DNA from: Glandiceps talaboti
Lineage: Eukaryota > Hemichordata > Enteropneusta > Spengelidae
DNA length: 64,000 nucleotides
Assembly: GCF_964340395.1 (NCBI RefSeq)
Contig: NC_135559.1
Span: forward strand, 22,555,121-22,619,120
Direction of reading: 5' to 3'
The first letter of the stretch is position 1; the number at the start of each line of letters is the position of its first letter. Position numbers and translations under genes: made by a program. Of this stretch, positions 34,012 through 44,401 are shown in pieces. The notes under the pieces are model-generated. The model saw nothing but the letters and a program-made list of their open reading frames with translations. It was not told the DNA's origin and made no database searches.

Positions 34012-34600
34012 TAACAAAATATATGTTATCGGTGGAGAGAGTAACCCCAAATCCATTGAGATGCTTAATCCTCACACAAACCGTTGGATGAGAAAGAGGT
34101 CATCTCCAGAGGCGTATGTTACTCCCGATGTCGTAGTTGTGAATGATAGATACATATATCTATACGTACGTCACCATCCAGGCGTCATCAATCGCTATGA
34201 TACTCGTGAAGACAAATGGTCGAGTGAAGATTTGAATATTGAAATGGATGACTTGAGAAGAACCCAGACCGTCTTTCCTAGTATTGGAAGGAGAACACCA
34301 GATGGTTATGAGATCAATGACTTCGGTAGCTTCAAGATGGTGTATTCGGCTGAAAGCCAAGAATTTACACTGAGTCCAGCTGATAATCCACCTCTGGAAA
34401 ATAAAGATTTCCAGGCTAAAAGTGCAATCATAGATGCAGCTGTGTGTGTAGTCAATAATGATGGAGATGTGGTGGAGGAACCGTGCATGATAATCTTCTC
34501 AGGGAGTATAGAAGATTGAGTACAAATGCAACATATTTATTCCAGTCTGCCACAAACTCGTGGAAGAAACTCGCCTCGGCTCCCATTAAAGTGCAGCTTG
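34012..34600 (+). pseudogene. BTB-BACK-Kelch protein, 3' part
   Basis: This part continues the Kelch domain after the transposon: KIYVIGGESNPKSIEMLNP with TNRWMRKRSSP is a complete Kelch repeat (GG doublet and a later W). Further repeats are visible at INRYDTREDKWSSEDL and CMIIFSGSIE. The frame stops at 34517-34519. The next Kelch blade (RLSTNATYLFQ, ATNSWKKLASAPIKVQ) is read in another frame from about 34513, so one base has been gained or lost near 34512. After VAWFRFL a further stop ends recognisable homology. It belongs with 28529-29688 as one pseudogene. Confidence 0.82.
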
Positions 34601-34699
34601 TGGCTTGGTTCAGATTCCTGTAAAATACTTGTGGGATTTGGCATGAAAACTTCCCCAGGACAAGTACGGCACCTGTACAAAACATGGCAAGAGTTGAAA

Positions 34700-35058
34700 A
34701 AACAGTGGACTGACTAAGTACATCTTGGTTACATCAAACAGGGTGACCGTACCGCCAATAGACCCACAGTAATGTCAACGATACCCGTTTAACACTTGCT
34801 GCAGTGCCGAAAGGAGTCAGAAACTTTACCGTACAAAGAAACATCGAAGTACAGTTGACAGGTCGTAGGTCAAAGTGCGTCATCACGTAACACGTGAACC
34901 ACAGTCCCTCTGTGCGTGAACGTAAACAAAACATCAATGGCGGCAACTGTGTTTCGGAGCGAGAGCTTCGTACATGTACCATTCTATGCTTTTGCATCGT
35001 GGCTATCACGTCGTAACAAATTGTATCGCAGCATTATTTACCGTTTATCATCGAAACC
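34700..35058. other. Upstream region of a pogo-like ORF
   Basis: Non-coding sequence between the Kelch pseudogene and the short transposase-like ORF. I could not recognise a left terminal repeat of the pogo element here. Confidence 0.4.
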
Positions 35059-35271
35059 ATGGCGAAGGCTGTTCGGAAGACTTTGACTTTGAACGAGAAG
35101 GTCGAGATTATCAGTCTGTACAAAGCGAGTGGTTGTTCTGTGGGCTCACGCAAACTGGCTGAGAAGTATGGTGTTGGGCGTACCCAGATACTGATCATAA
35201 AGAAACGCAGGTCTAAATTTTTGGAGGAGTTCGAAAGCAACGCACCAGGTGATCGTAAAAGAAAGATTTGA
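35059..35271 (+). CDS. Short pogo/Tigger-type (CENP-B N-terminal) helix-turn-helix ORF
   Basis: The 70-residue ORF starts in a good context (ACCATGGCG). KTLTLNEKVEIISLYKAS, then GSRKLAEKYGVGRTQIL and IIKKRRSKFLEEFES, is the pattern of the first helix-turn-helix of pogo/Tigger transposases and CENP-B (LTlkeKleii..., lAkkfgVgrsti). This domain binds DNA in the terminal repeats of its element. The second DNA-binding domain and the DDE nuclease are absent, because the frame stops after RKRKI. It is probably a deletion derivative of a Tigger element, whose right end may be at 35592. A domesticated small DNA-binding protein is possible but unsupported. Confidence 0.65.
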   Translation: MAKAVRKTLTLNEKVEIISLYKASGCSVGSRKLAEKYGVGRTQILIIKKRRSKFLEEFESNAPGDRKRKI

Positions 35272-35479
35272 AAGACGAAAAACTGTGTTACATAAATTCA
35301 TGATTGATATTTTTCACAGAAACTGCAAAATTACTTCTAGAATGTATGCAAAGCAGAGTTGTCATTGAATTGTAAATACATGTACATGTATTTTTGATGT
35401 GAGATTAAATAATTAGTTTTTAAACCCTTAATATTATGTTGTATTTAGTTTGTGTCCCCACTTCTCTTAACTTCTAAAT

Positions 35480-35592
35480 GTTTTGGCCACCTGATTACAA
35501 AAACAACCAACCCTCTACAGAAAGGCCACCTCTCTATAGTGGCCACATTTTGTTAGTCCCTTGACTGACCACTATACACAGGTTTGACTGTA
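35480..35592. mobile_element. Tigger/pogo-like right terminal sequence
   Basis: TGGCCACCTCTCTATAGTGG, ACTGACCACTATACACAGG and TTTGACTGTA are the kind of text I recall at Tigger-like ends (reverse complement TACAGTCAAACCTGTGTATA). The end lies 320 bp after the helix-turn-helix ORF, as expected for an internally deleted element. The left end was not found. Confidence 0.5.
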
Positions 35593-37840
35593 TGTACAAT
35601 TACAAACATTTTACACAGTTATTAGTCTTTTGCCATTTATTGAGTTACAAACAAGGACCTTGTATATGTTGTTTCATATTGATTTTCCAAGTAGCAAGCA
35701 TGATAAAATTGTTTTAAAGATTAAAAATCAATTTTCATCCAAATGGCCACTTTAAACAACCTCAAATTTGTGTCACTTGTCAATCTTTATCTTTCTGTCA
35801 CTTGTCAATATTCCTGGACCTTTTACATGATAATTATCAAATGTGTGTTAATATCATTCACAATGAAATATATCAAATTCTATGGACTTTTACTTCTCTT
35901 TAGTTTGGTACATGTATAGTCCCCAAATTCTATCTTCTGCTCTGAAAATATGGTAATGATATGCAAATTATCATGTAAATTACATTATCCCACTTCTTCA
36001 TCAAATATAGGAAAACCCCTGTATGCAAATATGTATGTACGTAAACATGTACATAAACAGGCTTTAGAAGAAACTGAATGAGGACTAGTAGATTTCCAAG
36101 CAGGACTAGTGGATTTCAATTTCCACTAGTCCTGGTCTAGTAGGTTTTCACAGAAATTTCTAACCCTAGGCCCTGGAGACTGAATGACAGGTTTATTGAG
36201 GAGTAAAAAAAAAGAAAGAAAAAAAAATCGCATAGTCGCACCATTTTAGTCAGTCTGCCCTGACCAGAACCAATTCTTTTTTTTTGGCCCAACATACCTT
36301 TCTCGCCACACCATCGCAGTGACAACCAGTCAGGGTCGCATCCTTTTGCCAAAAAGGCTTTAGCCACATCGAGTGGTTTCTCCCTCGACTGTCTACGAGA
36401 CATGTATTTACCATTATGTTCCTAACATAAAAATGAGATTTATTGGCATTAACTTAGGCAATTAACGGTTACAGCAATACAGCGTGACTATCATTCATAT
36501 GACAGGGGAAGTGAGGAAACACTTACAATTAATATGGTAAAATTCAAACAAACAACCAGTCGTCTAGTTATCCACGCTGCATTTGATGATGGACAGACGT
36601 GCGCTAAATTTAGGTATTACGTTACATGAAACATCGCTACCTCACATCTCTCAACCCATGGAGCTCCATCATGTCCATGCTCAACCGCACGTCAAAGTGG
36701 TTGTTTATTAATGTTCATCATGATACTTACGATCAAAAACTCTGCGTTTACTGTGAAATATACAGAGACTTTATCTATATACCTACCTTTTCTGAATTAG
36801 CGTCCATACTGTGTACCCGGAATGTGTGCACATCTGCGCACGCCGACCTCACACTCCCGGTGGGCCTAATAGTCTCGCTTCCAGACTCTCGTCGTTGAGG
36901 GCATTAGCCCCCCCCCCCCCCCCCCGCCCTCGACCTGCATTTATCCAGCTTGCATTTCTGTAGTATCCCTCATTAGACCTTTTTTTGTATTGTAAACTTT
37001 CTCAGCCGCGTATGAGCTAATTCAATGAAATGCCTGTGATGGCTACACTATTAACTAAACTTGATTTAAATAGATATAGCAACGGTATTATATCATGCGT
37101 AGATGTTTTACCAACTGAAACACTCTTGTCTAAATTGTGACATTGCCTCGTCCTGCTTGCAGATGGTGCATATGTCTACGTTCCTGTCAGACGACTGACT
37201 CCACATTACAATTCTCCCGATGCTAAAGTGCAAGTGTGACCCATTGAGAACTTCCCAACCTCAGATTTTCGAGATTAGTTAATATGCTAAGCTAGTAGAA
37301 TGTACTAATAGTGGTCTCATCATTTATATCAACAGAAATAAAGAATTGTTCTGCCCATCTCTTGTCAGTGTATGCATGGACACTCAGACCACTATAGAAA
37401 CTAAGACTAAAATATAAACTAGCAAGTAGTCTTGCTGATAAACGTTGGGGCTTTCTTCCGACGAAGTTCGCTGTGACGCCTATCCTTGTTGTATTGTAAA
37501 TTCGGAATGACACACGAGGTCTAGCAACTAGACTAGGACATGAGTAGCTGCATGAGTAGCTGTGGCCAGATTCTTATAGCAAGTATTCATAGTAGGAGAA
37601 CAGAAACATAAAAAGACTTATTTTTTCTTTATTGTTTATTATACGTTTGTAGTGTTATTTTAAAATCTTGCATTTGTATTGCAATTGATTGGCATGATTG
37701 GCGTGACTTGAACGCTTATAACTTTGATTGTTAACGTTCGAACACGCAGAACAATTAATAGCCACCTTAGCTCTGATATATGCTTTGAGAACTCTGTCAG
37801 CAGTTGTGTCGCAGTTCTCAGTGCATATTTCTATGATAGT
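35593..37840. other. No gene seen; poly-C tract inside
   Basis: Includes GGACTAGTAGATTTCC/GGACTAGTGGATTTC duplicates at about 36090-36140 and a C-run at 36909-36926. A minus-strand frame near 36140-36400 (MSRRQSREKPLDVAK) has no recognisable domain, and its end is a poly-purine tract. I did not accept it. Confidence 0.45.
36909..36926. repeat. Poly-C tract
   Basis: About 18 consecutive C residues. Confidence 0.9.
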
Positions 37841-38041
37841 CTAAGTTAGATTTTATACTCTTAGTTAGAAATTGTCGGATTATATCCGATAAAACGTGAA
37901 CTGTCCAATATTATAGTCTATGTTAGATTTTATACTGTAATTAGGTAGAAATTATCGGAACAATCTCAGTTAGAGTCTAATAGTAGACGTGCTGGTTGGG
38001 AGGCCGGGGTTGTGATGAGTCGTGTGCAGTCTAAATATTAA

Positions 38042-38187
38042 AGTCTAAGTTAGATATTATCTGATTATTATCCGATAATGGAAAATGTGCAATGTCGCGG
38101 CTTCATGTCTTTTTTTTTTTATACCTGACCTCATGAAGACACGACATTACACAAATAGCCATTATCGAATAAAATCTTATGTTAGAC
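38042..38187. mobile_element. Hairpin/foldback repeat
   Basis: AGTCTAAGTTAGATATTATC through GTCGCGGCTTCATG (38042-38107) is inverted at 38132-38187 (CATGAAGACACGACATTACA through CTTATGTTAGACT) around a T-run loop. Related AGTCTAAGTTAGATTTTATA pieces lie at about 37843 and 37915, so the family is locally repeated. Confidence 0.7.
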
Positions 38188-38189
38188 TC

Positions 38190-39540
38190 TAGGTTAGATG
38201 CAGGCTGTAACTTACTTTTGATGACATTATCAACACAGTCAGTACGATCTGTGTCAGAAAAAAATCGATATTCTTTTCACTAAACTTTGCAACATTGTAT
38301 AATCAATCGATATTGTAGCTGTCAATCAATTATTGCTGCCTTAAATGCTTTGTGGAATAGCTTACAAATGAGAGCCTCCCTGTGCCCTGGACCATAGTGT
38401 CTCTATCTCTGTCTTGCCGTCTCTACTTCCGCCCCTGTCTGAGTATCTCAACCTCTAGCCTGTATCTTAAAACCTCTAGAAAATCACAATAACATTTCCT
38501 ATAGAAATGCAAACCTGTTTCAAAGTCATGGCTCTTCGCCCGGGGCTATTCGTATAAGAATGTCAACCTCATGATTAATCTAAACTAGGGAAGTTAATCA
38601 CATGCATGTTTCAAGTCATAAAATTATATTTGCATAATATAGTTACATAATGTTGACATCATTTAGTATTTTATCAAGGTTAAAATCACAGTATGTTTAT
38701 CTTTATTTCATGTCATTTTAACTTTTAGTGAAGTTCATCAATCCACTGATTCTGATAGGAGGTGACCACTATTTGGGTGGAGTTCCCATTGCAGTCAAAA
38801 CAAGATCGAAAGCACAATACACCAAAATACACTGTGATAATACACTGTTATTACATCGGAGCTGTTTATTTTACGGCTGCAAATTTTAATACCCCCCCCC
38901 CCCAGCCCAAAGAAAAGTGAGCCTTGGATATTTACAGTTTCAACACAAACAATAAATTGCAACAATGTATAAAATATTATGTAAATGAGCCATCTAGGGT
39001 TGCACTGTCTAGAGAGAGGTCGTAGCACAAGGCAACAACTGCACCGGCAACTACATTGCACAATAGCTACATTATCAATACTATCTTTTCATTTAGAAGG
39101 CAGCTTTGATGTCGATATGAATAGGATTTAGGAAATAATCCACTATTTATCAGTGGTAATCAGTAGTTCAACTTTCTAATAAACTGTTTAAGGCCCAGTT
39201 TGTGTGGCAAGACACTGTCAAGTCGTCTCTTTGTCATTGAGTCTTCTTGGCAAAGCAGTAGAGAAAAATAAGTATATTGAAAATATGTGACTAAATGCAC
39301 TGAATAACACATAAACAAGAATGAATATTGTAAATTTTTGTAAGGGCATGTTTTATTGACAATCATGACCTCCTTTTGGATGGCATAATTAATTTTCGTT
39401 TAGGTATTTAGAAATCTGCATGTAGTTCATACATTATCTTCCACCAGATGCGCAATGGTGCTGCCGAACTCCTCATTTTGTTTGATCATAATTGACAACT
39501 GGATTTGTATCATGAATGTATGGACTGGAATTCGAATCGA
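38190..39540. other. No gene seen
   Basis: AT-rich sequence with a C-run at about 38893-38904. Nothing recognised. Confidence 0.5.
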
Positions 39541-39553
39541 AGTAGGGTCAAGA

Positions 39554-39657
39554 CTAGACTGAAAGGTTCAGTTGTTTATTGGCACTCCTTAAGTCATGCC
39601 AAACACATTTAGAATGAGGTAAGGAGTGCGAATAAACGACCGAACCTTCCAGTCTAG
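39554..39657. mobile_element. 104-bp hairpin MITE with target-site duplication
   Basis: Two 38-bp arms, CTAGACTGAAAGGTTCAGTT... (39554-39591) and ...CGAACCTTCCAGTCTAG (39620-39657), match inverted at 34 of 38 positions. GTCAAGA flanks it on both sides (39547-39553 and 39658-39664). If the first C is counted in the target, the duplication is GTCAAGAC, eight bases, as hAT elements make. There is no coding content. Confidence 0.8.
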
Positions 39658-40032
39658 GTCAAGACAAGAGTGGTTGTCTAGGGCGACTGAAAACTAACAC
39701 ACTGTCGTACTTCTCAAAATAAATTCATTTAGCCAGTGTGTGTTATAGCTCAACTTACATCTATGATTCATGAACTCTCCAAAACATTATGTGAATTACA
39801 AATGACTTGACAATTGGGAAAGCTTGATCAAATTGTATTTATCATTGTAAACTATGTGATGGCCATCAAACAGTCTTACAGGTAACATCAAGTTCCTGGT
39901 GATAGCTAGGTGTTTGATGATGATATTGACTGAGTCTAGCTGCTTTATCTGGGTAAAATAACTTCAAAATCATGAAGTGACCATACTTCTAGAGTCTATT
40001 TCATACATCTGCGCATAACCGAGGACCCAACA

Positions 40033-40035
<3 letters not shown>

Positions 40036-40101
<66 letters not shown>
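40036..40101. repeat. (GT)n microsatellite
   Basis: Uninterrupted GT run of about 33 units, followed by a short GAGA run. Confidence 0.95.
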
Positions 40102-40102
<1 letters not shown>

Positions 40103-40204
40103 TGAGAGAGTGAGAGAGGTGAAAAGAAAGAAAAAAGTCTATATATATAACTTTACACCGAGGTTCTCTATATATTAAATAATATCGTAAACCATACAGT
40201 TCTG

Positions 40205-40250
40205 ACCCAAATATTTCGAAGAGACTGAGCTTCTCTTCACCGGTGGGTCT
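40205..40250 (-). ncRNA. PLE 3'-terminal hammerhead-like hairpin (second element)
   Basis: The minus strand reads GGTGAAGAGAAGC, a loop, then TCTCTTCGAAATATTTGGGT. AAGAGA pairs with TCTCTT and is followed by CGAAA, matching the layout at 16771-16806. The first core base is G rather than C, so activity is doubtful. Its position, downstream of GIY-YIG homology on the same strand, supports the PLE assignment. Confidence 0.4.
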
Positions 40251-40399
40251 CCAGTTCTGTCAAAGAAATCAAGTCCTGTTAAATTTTAAATACTGAGAAC
40301 AGCAGTTATTGTCATGCAAAATAGTCTTTTTGTCCTGGAATGGTATGAATATTACACACAGCCAGCTGTAGCTGTTGAGTACTGGTGATTATTGGTTAC

Positions 40400-40722
40400 T
40401 ATGTTACTGCTTTCTATTGATGCCATTGGTAAGTGACTGTATCTATTTACCCCCATTGATCCACGTATCCGTAGCTGACGGTAGGTTTTATCTGGTGTGT
40501 AGAGTTTTTCAATTGCTATGATCCTGAAGTGTTTGATTGAGTGAGATGGTCCGTTGAAGTAACTGGTTCGTATTTATTGTTTTCCTGATTTGTGATAGGT
40601 GATCTGGTTTCTCCTACATAGACAATTTTTTTTTCGCAATGTATTGCATACACTAGGTTTGCTGTCACAGTGATGGAAAAAAAATTGCTGCCATACCCAC
40701 TTCCTCCATCCACCAACCCCAC
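40400..40722 (-). pseudogene. Decayed PLE GIY-YIG endonuclease fragment
   Basis: The minus strand encodes VTANLVYAIHCEKKIVYVGETRSPI, the GIY-YIG core, and then changes frame. The next frame gives YFNGPSHSIKHFRIIAIEKL and DKTYRQLR, the usual PLE C-terminus. At least one indel near 40570 separates the two. No RT domain is detectable upstream, so this is an older, truncated relative of the PLE at 13958-16949. Confidence 0.8.
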
Positions 40723-40794
40723 CCCCAGAAATCAAATGGTTCTCCCCTAAATTCTGACATATTGTAGAAAACCATCTCGAAAATTTGAGTTTAC

Positions 40795-40987
40795 CTCCAA
40801 GTTATTTGATATTTTAGTTGCCACTATTTGGTTATGACCACTGGCTATCCTGTTTTTAGTTCTGCATATTGTCCTTGGATTCAGTCCAAATCCCAAAACT
40901 GGACCTAATGCCAGTGCTGTACTTGATGTACCATGTTGTGCCATGTACTGACCAACTACCATAGGAATTTCATTTGTAACTTGTGAC
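40795..40987 (-). other. Exon-like open block, minus strand, unassigned
   Basis: After a possible acceptor (TTGTGTTTAG) the frame reads TNEIPMVVGQYMAQHGTSST and ALALGPVLGFGLNPRTICRT, ending NNLEG at a donor-like GGAG|GTAAAC. A second exon-like block lies at about 41110-41340 (acceptor GGTATTTTGCAG, donor TTTCAG|GTAACT). Joining the two at these sites brings stops in every phase I tried, so they are not a proven gene. I do not recognise a family. Confidence 0.25.
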
Positions 40988-41109
40988 CTAAACACAAGAA
41001 ATATCACAAAGTTGTTGAATAATAATCAAGAATTGTACTAACATGACTTCTTCTTTTTTAAATATAGGTAGAAAGTGTAAAGAAGATGTTGGAGTCCTAC
41101 AGTTACCTG

Positions 41110-41340
41110 AAATAGCAAAGTGTATGCAACATTTGCCAACAAGGAAGATGTCCGTTGGTGTTGTAAAACCTCCCTGGACACACTGTGTTGCCTGTTTGTA
41201 GAGATGGACTTGTGTATCGTATGATACAGTCCTGGCGCATGTGAATATGACAACATACGCGTGTAGTCCATCAACGGTGTCGGATTCTCTTGAAATTTGA
41301 GGGACTGTTGAAGTTTGCCAACAAGGCTTGGGAAATCTGC
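41110..41340 (-). other. Exon-like open block, minus strand, unassigned
   Basis: Open in two minus-strand frames: one contains PTPLMDYTRMLSYSHAPGLY, the other DTVDGLHAYVVIFTCART. It is bounded by acceptor-like TTTTGCAG and donor-like CAG|GTAACT. Neither peptide suggests a known domain. Its upstream side is a C/G-rich low-complexity tract (41380-41410). Confidence 0.2.
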
Positions 41341-41659
41341 AAAATACCCAAAAAGAAAGAATGATATATTGAACCACCCCCCATCCCCCACCCCACCCCC
41401 ACCCCCCACCCTCAATGTAATATAGTCTGTTCATGGGCATTGACTAGCTAACTGAAAGATGAAAGATTATACAGTTTGGCCACTGGGAGTGCTATTCAGA
41501 TTTTTAGTTGCAGTACGACTTACGAGTACACGTTAGAACTTGTTCTGTACCACCACCATCTCACTGTAAAACTCAATAGTATTGAAGGCAAGATATCTTT
41601 TGAACACTTTGATATGTAATTTTTACAAACTGTTCCATGTTTTTTGGCATGATAAGTAG

Positions 41660-41872
41660 CAATCTGATTAAAATCCGATGTGGTGAAAGCGGCTAGATGT
41701 CCTTATTTACCTCTATTCATCGTGTTGTGACGTTTGTTTTGTTCGGAGTGACGTTTGTTTTGTTCGGAGTGATCGCCGCCTTCGGCGATCACTCCGAACA
41801 AAACAAACGTGATGAATAGAGGTAAATAAGGACATCAAGCCGCTTTCACAACATCGGATTTTAATCAGATTG
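41660..41872. mobile_element. 213-bp near-perfect foldback element
   Basis: CAATCTGATTAAAATCCGAT at 41660 is inverted at the right end (ATCGGATTTTAATCAGATTG). The arms match almost without change through GTCCTTATTTACCTCTATTC to the tip GATCGCCGCCTTCGGCGATC. The left arm carries a 21-bp tandem duplication (GTGACGTTTGTTTTGTTCGG twice) that the right arm has once. No target duplication was certain. Confidence 0.8.
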
Positions 41873-42007
41873 GCGCACGTGATACACATCACTTCTGGAA
41901 ACGAGGTTGTAAACAAACGCGCAATCATTGAAGTGTTACAAATTGCCAAAATCAATTTATTTATGTCATTTATATTTATTAAAATGAAAACATGTCACAG
42001 TGGTTTA

Positions 42008-42222
42008 CAAGTCGTAGGTCGCAGTTGTACAAGTCGCAGGTCGCAATTATGGAAGTCGCAGGTCGCAGTTGTGCAAGTCGCAGATCACAGTTGTGCAAGT
42101 CGCAGTCGCAGGTCGCAATTGTGCAAGTCGCAAGTCGCAGTTGTGCAAGTCGCAGGTCGCAGTTGTGCAAGTCGCAGATCGCAATTGTGCAAGTCGCGGG
42201 TCGCAGGTCGCATGTCGTAATC
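42008..42222. repeat. 22-bp minisatellite (GTCGCAGGTCGCAGTTGTGCAA)
   Basis: About ten copies of AAGTCGCAGGTCGCAGTTGTGC with point changes and one shortened unit. Long ORFs on both strands here (such as SQVAIVQVAGRSCASR) are repeat artefacts. Confidence 0.92.
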
Positions 42223-42603
42223 GGATTTCCATATGTTAGACATGCATTACGCATGTTGATGTTACGTCCCAGTCCGCCCTATTCTATTTATATTTCAGCA
42301 CGTTTTAACACAGGCGGAATAGGCATCCAGAGTGGTGCATTTTTATTGTCTTAATAAAATGTACGAGACGCTGTGTAAATTCATGTTTACTATTGTTTCC
42401 ACCAACTGATTACAGTATACAGTACGCATGCGTTCCAATGTAGCGATATATAGCTGCGATATATTGGATAGTCGCGTGCTGGACGCGATGACCACACACT
42501 GCGTTCACTCCTAAATAGTATATAGGCTACCGATTCTCTATTGATAAAATTGATACACACTTGCAATCTTTCGCCATTTTCATCTCAATTTACCGTCAAA
42601 CTT
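42223..42603. other. No gene seen
   Basis: Single-copy-looking sequence with a short ATATAGCTGCGATATAT palindrome near 42450. Confidence 0.4.
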
Positions 42604-43150
42604 AAAGGCCCAGTTACACGATGCAACTCAAGAAGCAATTTGTCGCATGCGACGAGGCTAGCAACTGCGACGGGAGCGCGTACACGATGCAACTAGTTGC
42701 ATGGTGAGTCGCAAGAGCTAACTGTTGCACATGCGTAAATATATAAAAGTTACAGGTCATCGAGGTCAAGTCTTCTAGCGGCAGGAATTTGGCAAAAATG
42801 CTATGAAATTGCTAATATTTACGAATAAAATGACTGAAAACTTGTTGAGGTATCGATAGTAAAACTCTATTCAATTCGAAGTTCGTTTAGGGCGATGTTG
42901 ATCTTTCCGATGTCGCTACTTGCATTCAAGTTGGAAATAAAATGATATTCAGCGGAAATCAAGCATTCATAGACATTGTATACTATTTATAAGTGGTAAT
43001 CGTGGTGATAAATCGAAATGATATAAAAAATACTTGCTGAAATAGAATATTTATACTAAAAACGTTCAATGTTCGAAGCCATAACATTGAACGTCATTTG
43101 ACACGTAGGTATATGTCAAAGGTTATTGCTTGCGACGCGACGAAGTGGTC
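42604..43150. mobile_element. Dispersed element, copy 1 (TTACACGATGCAACT ends)
   Basis: It starts AAAGGCCCAGTTACACGATG and contains GTCGCATGCGACGAGGCTAG, ACTAGTTGCATGGTGAGTCG, AGTTACAGGTCATCGAGGTC and GACATCGGAAAG-type text. The same order is found in reverse orientation at 59610-60222. There is no ORF. The right end is unclear because this copy diverges near 43150. Confidence 0.7.
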
Positions 43151-43620
43151 AAACCGACAAAAAAATGTCTTGGCAGGGAAATGATGCACAAGTTCGACAT
43201 GTACTGTTCAACCTGCTCGTACCGTTCTAGTCTCTTCAGTATGAATTTGTAGAAGGGGTGAATATACTTCCTATTTCGGACACTACATGTATCGACACCA
43301 CAAATCAAATTCAAGTTTCTATTGTACACTAGGTATGACCTCCTAAAGTGCTCTAACACATCAGTGACTTTACTTAAAGTACATGCACTATCAATGCCCC
43401 CATACCAATGTTACAGGCCCAATTTTATAACATGGAAAACTTATCTAAAAGTTCTATTTACTTTAGCTTTTCGAAGCTTGGCAATATTACCAGAATAACC
43501 TAAAAATTGCCTAAGTAGAAACTGTTACAAAAAACTGCAGATCTGCCAGACGGAAACCCCCTGGACCCCATCCCCCCATAGGCCAATAATTCGTTAAACC
43601 AACAACTGAAGATTCACCAA
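43151..43620. other. No gene seen
   Basis: AT-rich sequence. Nothing recognised. Confidence 0.45.
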
Positions 43621-43629
43621 AATTGGTAA

Positions 43630-44170
43630 AAAACTTCAAAAGCTTCTAGGGGGGGGGGGGAGACCCCCTAGGACCCCCGTAAGAGGTAGACATGTTCCAG
43701 TCTCAAATCAAAGTTCTTTTCTCAATCTCTTACTGTCAAGATGCCATGAAACTTTATTTCAAAAATGTGTCAACCATGTGTCAACCATGTAGTTGCTTTT
43801 TACATGTTAGAGCTGTCTTATAAAGCTTGCAAATTGCTGTCTGAAAGTGTTTGTGAATAGCCTGAAAATTGACTATAAATGTAATAATCCTCCAGAGCTT
43901 CTAGGGGGAGACCCCCTAGAACCCCCCCCCATATGAGGTAGACATGTTCCAGTCTCAAATCAAAGTTCTTTCCCCAACCTCTGTCAAGATGCAATGAAAC
44001 TTTATTTAAAAAATGATTTAACCTTATGTAGTAGCTTTTTACATGTTAGAGCTGTCTTGTAAAGTTTGTAAATTATTGTCTGAAAGTGTCTGTGAATAGC
44101 CTAAACATTGCCTTTATAAGTAATAATCCTCCAGGGCCTCTATGAGAGACCCCTAGAACCCCCCCCCCAA
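43630..44170. repeat. About 250-bp tandem repeat, two and a fraction copies
   Basis: GTAGACATGTTCCAGTCTCA occurs at about 43687 and 43931, TTACATGTTAGAGCTGTCTT at about 43800 and 44040, and TAATAATCCTCCAG at about 43882 and 44121. Each copy begins at a GCTTCTAGGGGG..AGACCCCCTAG inverted pair next to C- and G-runs. Confidence 0.85.
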
Positions 44171-44401
44171 CCCCCCACTCACACACACTCACACAAGAGG
44201 TGGACATATCCCATTTTGTTGGCCTAATGCAAAAAAACACTGTCACCACCCCCCCCCCCCCCGGCTGGAGAAACTGACTGGTCTATCTGAATGTTTGAGG
44301 TCACCAATCAAGTTTCCGATTTGCATGTTCAATGTGTCATCATACCATGGTATAAAAAAACTGTCAATTATGTTTATTTAATTGAAAATCAATCATGTAT
44401 G

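Noticed and set aside
36137-36403. Minus-strand ORF MSRRQSREKPLDVAK...
   Set aside because: No recognisable domain, and the end is translated poly-purine; no supporting splice sites.
41870-42354. Overlapping ORFs on both strands rich in SQVAIVQVAGRSCASR or CDLHNCDLRLAQ.
   Set aside because: Translations of the 22-bp minisatellite.
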